Assembly (NCBI GenBank): GCA_977017575.1
Contig: CDRNVI010000229.1
Location: 1-25,991, forward strand
DNA: 25,991 bases
Reading direction: 5' to 3'
From: Paramoeba atlantica
Taxonomy: Eukaryota > Discosea
Shown here: one piece after another, positions 21,223 to 25,991 of the stretch
Layout: every line of letters starts with the position of its first letter
Numbering within the stretch: position 1 is the stretch's first letter
Program-made: the position numbers and the translations under genes
Notes under the pieces: generated by a model
The model's database searches: none
What the model was told of the DNA's origin: nothing
Seen by the model: the letters and a program-made list of their open reading frames with translations, nothing else

Positions 21223-22716
21223 ATGAATTTTACAATTATTTTTAAAAATCAGGAATATCATTCTATATATAATGATATTAAATATTTATTACCAGAAATA
21301 TTTTTAATTTCTGGTGTTTTATTAATTTTAGTATTTATTATTTTTTATTCAAATATTAATGTATATAAATATATAAAATTAGTTTATTGTACTATTAATT
21401 TATTGGTATTTATATTAATATTATTTATATTATTAAATATTAATAATATAGATAATAATTTTATTATTTCATCTTATTTATTATATAGTGACGGTATAAT
21501 TTTTTTTTATAAAAATTTATTGTCAATAATTATGATTATATTATTAGTTACTTCTTATAATTATATGAGATTAAATAAATTATTAATATTTGAATTTTAT
21601 ATATTAATGTTATTATCTTTTATTGGTATGATAACTTTATTATTATCATATGATTTTATTACAGCATATCTTTCTATCGAATTACAAAGTTTATGTTTTT
21701 ATATTTTAGCGGCAATAAATAGAAATAAGAATAGTTCTATAGAAGCTGGTTTAAAATATTTTATATTAGGATCATTTTCATCAAGTTTATTAATAGTAGG
21801 TATAGCAATTATATATGGTGTAACTGGATTTACTAATTTTTATGATTTATCAAAATTATTTGAATTAGGTTTATATAATATAAATTGGGATTCTTATATA
21901 TTTATAGGTTTATTATTTATTAATATAGGATTATTTTTCAAATTAGCTATACCTCCGTTTCATATATGATTACCAGATATTTATGAAGGTTCTTTGAAAA
22001 TAGTATTAGCTATTTTTGCATTATTGCCTAAATTGGCTATATTAATATTTTTTTGAAAAATATATTCTATAATTTTAATAAAAGATTTAATCGACTGACA
22101 AATATTTTTTTTAATATTTATACTATTATCTTGATTTATAGGTATATTAGGGGCTTTACAATCTAAAAAATTTTCAAGATTAATAGCTTACAGTTCTATT
22201 AATCATATGGGTTTTATATTATTAATTTTAATATTAAATGATGTATTGACTTTAACTTTATATATAATAATTTATATTTTAGCTTTAATAAATATTTTAA
22301 TAATATGATTAAATATATTTAAATTTAATAATTATAAAGGGATTAATACTATATATCAATTTTTATATATTATAAAATCTAATAATTTATTATTTATAAT
22401 TTTATTAATAGCTATATTTTCATTAGCAGGAATACCACCATTAGCTGGATTTTTCAGTAAATTTTTTATTTTCATTAGTGCATTAAAACAAAATTATTAT
22501 TTATTAGTAGTAATTGGACTTTTATTTAGTGTAGTTAGTTGTTTTTATTATTTAAGGTTAATAAAAATTATTATGTTTAATAATAGTTTTTATTGATTTT
22601 TTTTAACTCCTTTAAAAAGAAGTTATGCTTACATAATTGTTATATTATTTGTAGTAAATTCGATTTTTATATTATTATTGCCTTTTTTATTAGAATATTT
22701 AAATTATATAATATAA
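21223..22716 (+). CDS. nad2: NADH dehydrogenase subunit 2
   Basis: Third antiporter-like subunit of complex I (NuoN equivalent). 497 codons, unbroken with UGA as Trp. Motifs: YLLPEIFLISGVLL near the N-terminus, AYLSIELQSLCFYILAA, EAGLKYFILGSFSSSLLIVG, AIPPFHIWLPDIYEGS, KKFSRLIAYSSINHMGFI and FSLAGIPPLAGFFSKFFIF. Length is typical for protist Nad2. It is the last of the complex I genes here; rps2 starts 12 bases later. Confidence 0.97.
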
Positions 22717-22728
22717 TAATAATAATTT

Positions 22729-23333
22729 ATGAAGTATTTATATTTAAATCAGTTAATTTCAAGTAATTATAATATATCTTTACATAAAAAAAATAAATGA
22801 GGTAGACAACAAATTAATAATATAATTGGTTGATGTAAATTACATAATTATGTAATTATAGATATTGTTTCTATATTTTTTAATATAAAAAATATAATTA
22901 ATATAATTAATTATATTTCAACTAAATTAGGTATATCTTTATTATGTTTATTATCAGATAGTAATATAATTAATACTTCATTAAAAAGAGTAAAATAAAA
23001 AATTTTTATATGGTATATTTAGATAAAATTTATGGTTTTATATCTAATTTTTATATGTTTATTAAAAAAGGTCGAAAACATTATAAAAATATAGTTAATT
23101 ATAGATCAAAAAGGTTACCTGATATAGTATTTATGTCAAAAGATAGTTGAAAAGATTATAATAATTTTTTTAAAATATTTTTAGAATATAAAATATTATC
23201 TATAAAAAACACATCATTTTTAGAAAAGGATATTCATATTTGTTATAATATTATGGTTAATAATTCTTTAATTATATATAATTTATGAAAATATATATAT
23301 AAGCAAAATAGAATTTTATTTAAAAAATGTTAA
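22729..23333 (+). CDS. rps2: Ribosomal protein S2, divergent, one frame break
   Basis: Two short frames together match the S2 fold. The first (22729-22998) has HKKNKWGRQQINNIIG and NYVIIDI, which parallels the HKTRRWNPKM...HIIDL region. The second (from about 22,990) has NFYMVYLDKIYGFISNF, resembling the YVNQRWLGGTLTNF region, then RLPDIVFMSKDSWKDYN, EYKILSIKNTSFLEKDI and NNSLIIYNLW, which match the C-terminal LPDLLFV, GIPVVAIVDTN and NDDAIRSI regions. The break lies in an A-rich run near 22,985-23,000. About 200 residues in total, shorter than bacterial S2. The end overlaps the rps4 start by 7 bases. Identification is by pattern and position only. Confidence 0.75.
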
Positions 23334-24041
23334 AAGTAAATTATAAAAAATTAAATTTAATAAGAGTTTATAAAAGAGATCTTTGAGGTAGAATAATATT
23401 AAATAGAAAATTATTATTAATTAGAAATTATATTATTAAATTATTAAAAATAAAAAAATTTAAATATAATAAAAGAATAAATTTTTATAGGATTAATAAT
23501 TTTGAGAAACCTGTATATTTTAGAAGAAGAACTAGATATGGTAAATATTTTATTTTACGAAGACAATTTAGAATTTTTTATGGTTTTTTAAGTATTAAAA
23601 ATATAAAAAAAATCATAAAAAAAAGTTTTAAAAAAAAATATGCTTTAAGTTATTTTATTTATATGATGGAATCTAGATTAGATGTATTAGTTTATAGATT
23701 ACATTTAGTTAAAAGTGTTAGATCAGCTAGACAATGAATATTTAATGGTAATATTATTGTTAATAATAATATTATAATTAATCCACAATATAATTTAAAA
23801 AAAAGGTGATATATTAACTTTAAATAAAAAAAAAATATTATATTTTAAAAAAAAATTATATTATAATATAAAAACAAAAAATTGATCTCGAAGTATTATA
23901 CCTAATTATATTGAATATGATTATAATAATTTTGTTTTTAAATTTATAAGTCTTAATATATATGATGTACCTTTTTTTGCTCCGGTTACTTCTTATACTT
24001 TTTTAAATATAATGAATTTTTATACAAGATATTATTTTTAA
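23327..24041 (+). CDS. rps4: Ribosomal protein S4, one frame break
   Basis: S4 binds 16S-type rRNA early in small-subunit assembly. The N-terminus is basic (KKLNLIRVYKRDLWG), with YFRRRTRYGKYFILRRQFR in the middle. The S4 RNA-binding domain begins near residue 113: MESRLDVLVYRLHLVKSVRS, ARQWIFNGNIIVNNNIIINP, QYNLKKGDIL. The frame breaks inside this domain in an A run at about 23,797-23,804 (eight A's where seven keep the frame), and continues to PFFAPVTSYTFL and TAA at 24039-24041, about 237 residues. UGA again serves as Trp (ARQW). Confidence 0.9.
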
Positions 24042-24156
24042 TTTATTAAAATAATAATATCTTTAAACTTGATCTTTTTTTGTTTTGTGTGTTTATTTAT
24101 CGTTATTACACATAAATTTATTATAATAATAATTATGTATTTTAAGATAAATAATT
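24042..24156 (+). other. Longest spacer in the mitochondrial gene cluster (115 bases)
   Basis: Lies between rps4 and atp1. It has a T/G-rich stretch (24071-24100) unlike the rest of the strand and a weak stem TGTGT/ACACA (24086-24090 with 24108-24112). No tRNA cloverleaf or open frame was found by eye. A promoter or RNA-processing site before atp1 is possible, but the sequence alone does not show one. Confidence 0.4.
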
Positions 24157-25656
24157 ATGGACGCTAATAATCAGCAAAATAATATTTATTTTGGAATTGT
24201 AATTAAAGTTAAGGATGGTATTGCAACAATTAAAGGATTAGAAAACGCTAAAGCAGGAGAAGTTTTAGAATTTTCTAGTGGTGCTAAAGGATTAGCATTA
24301 AACTTAGCTGAAAATGAAATTAGTTCTGTTATTTTTGGTAATGAACAATTAATTAAACAAGGGGTTCGAGTCAAAAATACAGGTAAATTAATGACTATTA
24401 ATATTTCTTCTAAATTATTAGGTAGAGTTATTAATGCTATAGGTGAGCCTATAGATAATGATACAGCTATTGCTGCAACAGAAGTTAAAAATGTTGAGCA
24501 AAAAGCAGTAGGTATTATCGCTAGACAATCTGTTCATGAACCTATGTTAACAGGTATGAAATCTATAGATTCTTTAATTCCTATAGGTCGTGGTCAACGT
24601 GAATTAATTATTGGTGATAGACAAACAGGTAAAACTTCTATAGCTGTCGATACTATTATTAATCAATTAAATTATAATAATAATGTTGATTTTAAAAATG
24701 TTAATTTATATTGTGTTTATGTAGCTATTGGTCAAAAAAAATCAACAGCTGCTAGAATATTTAGTACTTTACAATCATTTCAATCAGCGCAATATACAGT
24801 TATTGTAAGTGCATTTGCTTCTGAATCTGCATCATTACAATATTTAGCACCTTATGTAGGTACTTCTATAAGTGAGTATTTTAGAGATAATAAAAAACAT
24901 TGTGTCATTATATATGATGATTTAACTAAACATGCTGCCGCTTATAGACAAATGTCTTTATTATTAAGAAGACCACCAGGTAGAGAAGCTTATCCAGGAG
25001 ATGTTTTTTATTTACATTCTAGATTATTAGAAAGATCTTCTAAATTATCTACTAAATTAGGTTCAGGTTCAATAACCGGTTTACCTGTTATTGAAACATT
25101 AGAAGGAGATGTTTCGGCTTATATTCCAACTAATGTTATATCTATTACAGATGGTCAAATATTTTTAGATACTGAACAATTTTATTCAGGTATAAGACCA
25201 GCAGTAAGTGTTGGTTTATCGGTTAGTAGAGTTGGTGGAGCTGCACAACCTAAATTAATGAAATCATTAGCAGGTTCTTTAAAGGTTGGTTTAGCCCAAT
25301 TTAGAGAAGTTGAAAGTTTTGCTAGTTTAGGTTGTGATATAGATCCTGTTACTCAACAATTATTAGATCGTGGTTATAGATTAACTGAATTATTTGTACA
25401 AAGTAGATTTAATAATTATTCATTAGATTTATCTTTATTATCAGTTTTTGCAGGTTCTAAAGGTTTTTTTGATAAATTAGCTATAAATAAAATAAATGGT
25501 GTATTTGAAGAAATGGTTTTAGAAAGTAAAAAATTATTTTGATTACCTTTTTTTCAATTTTTAAATGATGTAATTCATCCTGATAAAGTTGGTCTAAATT
25601 ATAACTTTTTAGAAAGTTTTTTAGGCTCTTATAATAAATGATGTATTAATATTTAA
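24157..25656 (+). CDS. atp1: ATP synthase F1 alpha subunit, mitochondrially encoded
   Basis: Regulatory nucleotide-binding subunit of the F1 head on the matrix side. 499 codons with UGA as Trp (two such codons in the last 40). Walker A loop GDRQTGKT is at residues 153-160; other landmarks are [72 protein letters not shown] and [21 protein letters not shown] with [12 protein letters not shown] after it. The N-terminus starts about 20 residues later than bacterial AtpA; an in-frame TAA at 24148-24150 excludes an upstream start. GC content is slightly higher than in its neighbours, as expected for a conserved soluble protein. atp1 is nuclear in many eukaryotes. Confidence 0.98.
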
Positions 25657-25661
25657 AAAAA

Positions 25662-25991
25662 ATGATTAATTTTGTAAATAATATAATTTTTTCAAATTTA
25701 GAGGCAGATTATGCTTTACCTGGACAATTAGGTTTTCAATACCCAGCTAATACTATAGCTCGAGGAATTATTGATTTGCATAATCATATTATGTTTTTTT
25801 TAGTTTTTATTGTTGTATTTACTTTTGCTATGATTTATTTCACTTTAAGTACATTTACAATAAATAATAATAGTAATTTAGAGATTTTTAATAAAGTAAA
25901 AAATTTTTATAATGTAAGAATTTCGCATAATACATTATTAGAAACTCTTTGAATTATAATACCAAGTTTAATATTAATATCTATAGCAATA
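25662..25991 (+). CDS. cox2: Cytochrome c oxidase subunit 2, 5' part only
   Basis: Subunit II of complex IV holds the CuA centre that accepts electrons from cytochrome c. The first 110 codons are in the window: YALPGQLGFQYPAN, then IIDLHNHIMFFLVFIVVFTF (first membrane helix) and HNTLLETLWIIIPSLILI leading into the second helix. The CuA-binding region is beyond the window end. The ATG is five bases after the atp1 stop. UGA in LLETLW is Trp. Confidence 0.96.

Noticed and set aside
24061-24120. tRNA gene in the rps4-atp1 spacer
   Set aside because: Only one 5-bp stem could be drawn; no acceptor, anticodon and T stems in the right spacing.

Overview
The window joins two unrelated kinds of DNA. 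Positions 1 to about 9,478 are bacterial, of moderate GC and standard genetic code, with almost every gene on the minus strand. From about 9,480 to 25,991 the sequence is an extremely AT-rich protist mitochondrial genome, with every gene on the plus strand and UGA read as tryptophan. The change happens within about 20 bases, inside the bacterial recJ gene. The simplest reading is a chimeric contig from a protist sample that carried a gammaproteobacterium (symbiont, prey or contaminant) and the protist's own mitochondria. A real insertion of one genome into the other cannot be excluded from sequence alone.

Bacterial part, in transcription order (right to left): 3' part of recJ, a small YqfO/NIF3-like protein, glnE, a zf-CHCC zinc-finger protein, waaF (heptosyltransferase II), a Kdo/WaaP-family LPS kinase, then a plus-strand gene fragment, the C-terminal end of hflK, hflC, yjeT (DUF2065) and purA, which is cut by the window edge. 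The order hflK-hflC-yjeT-purA is that of Escherichia coli and many other Gammaproteobacteria; waaF plus the kinase form an LPS-core pair. A 182-bp MITE-like element with 34-bp terminal inverted repeats fills the gap between waaF and the kinase. Two genes, hflK and the plus-strand fragment, both lose their 5' ends at the same point near 2,525, which marks a second breakpoint.

Mitochondrial part: about 1 kb of unidentified ORFs and stacked hairpins, then atp8, cob, an unidentified membrane ORF (possibly atp4), nad3, atp6, nad4L, nad5, nad6, nad11, nad1, nad4, nad2, rps2, rps4, atp1 and a partial cox2. These encode parts of complexes I, III, IV and V and two small-subunit ribosomal proteins. The genes are packed with 1 to 33 bases between them, except for 115 bases before atp1. 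The pairs nad4L-nad5, nad11-nad1 and nad4-nad2 keep the order of the bacterial nuo operon. Retention of nad11, atp1, rps2 and rps4 together with UGA=Trp points to a gene-rich protist lineage (some stramenopiles or amoebozoans would fit); I cannot name it. No tRNA or rRNA gene was recognised.

Many genes on both sides carry single-base frame breaks, mostly in homopolymer runs, while the conserved residues on each side of the break are intact. This looks more like uncorrected long-read sequence than gene decay, although glnE also has one in-frame stop codon. I found no clearly new molecular system; the points most worth checking are the junctions, the MITE, the hairpin cluster and the unidentified mitochondrial ORFs.
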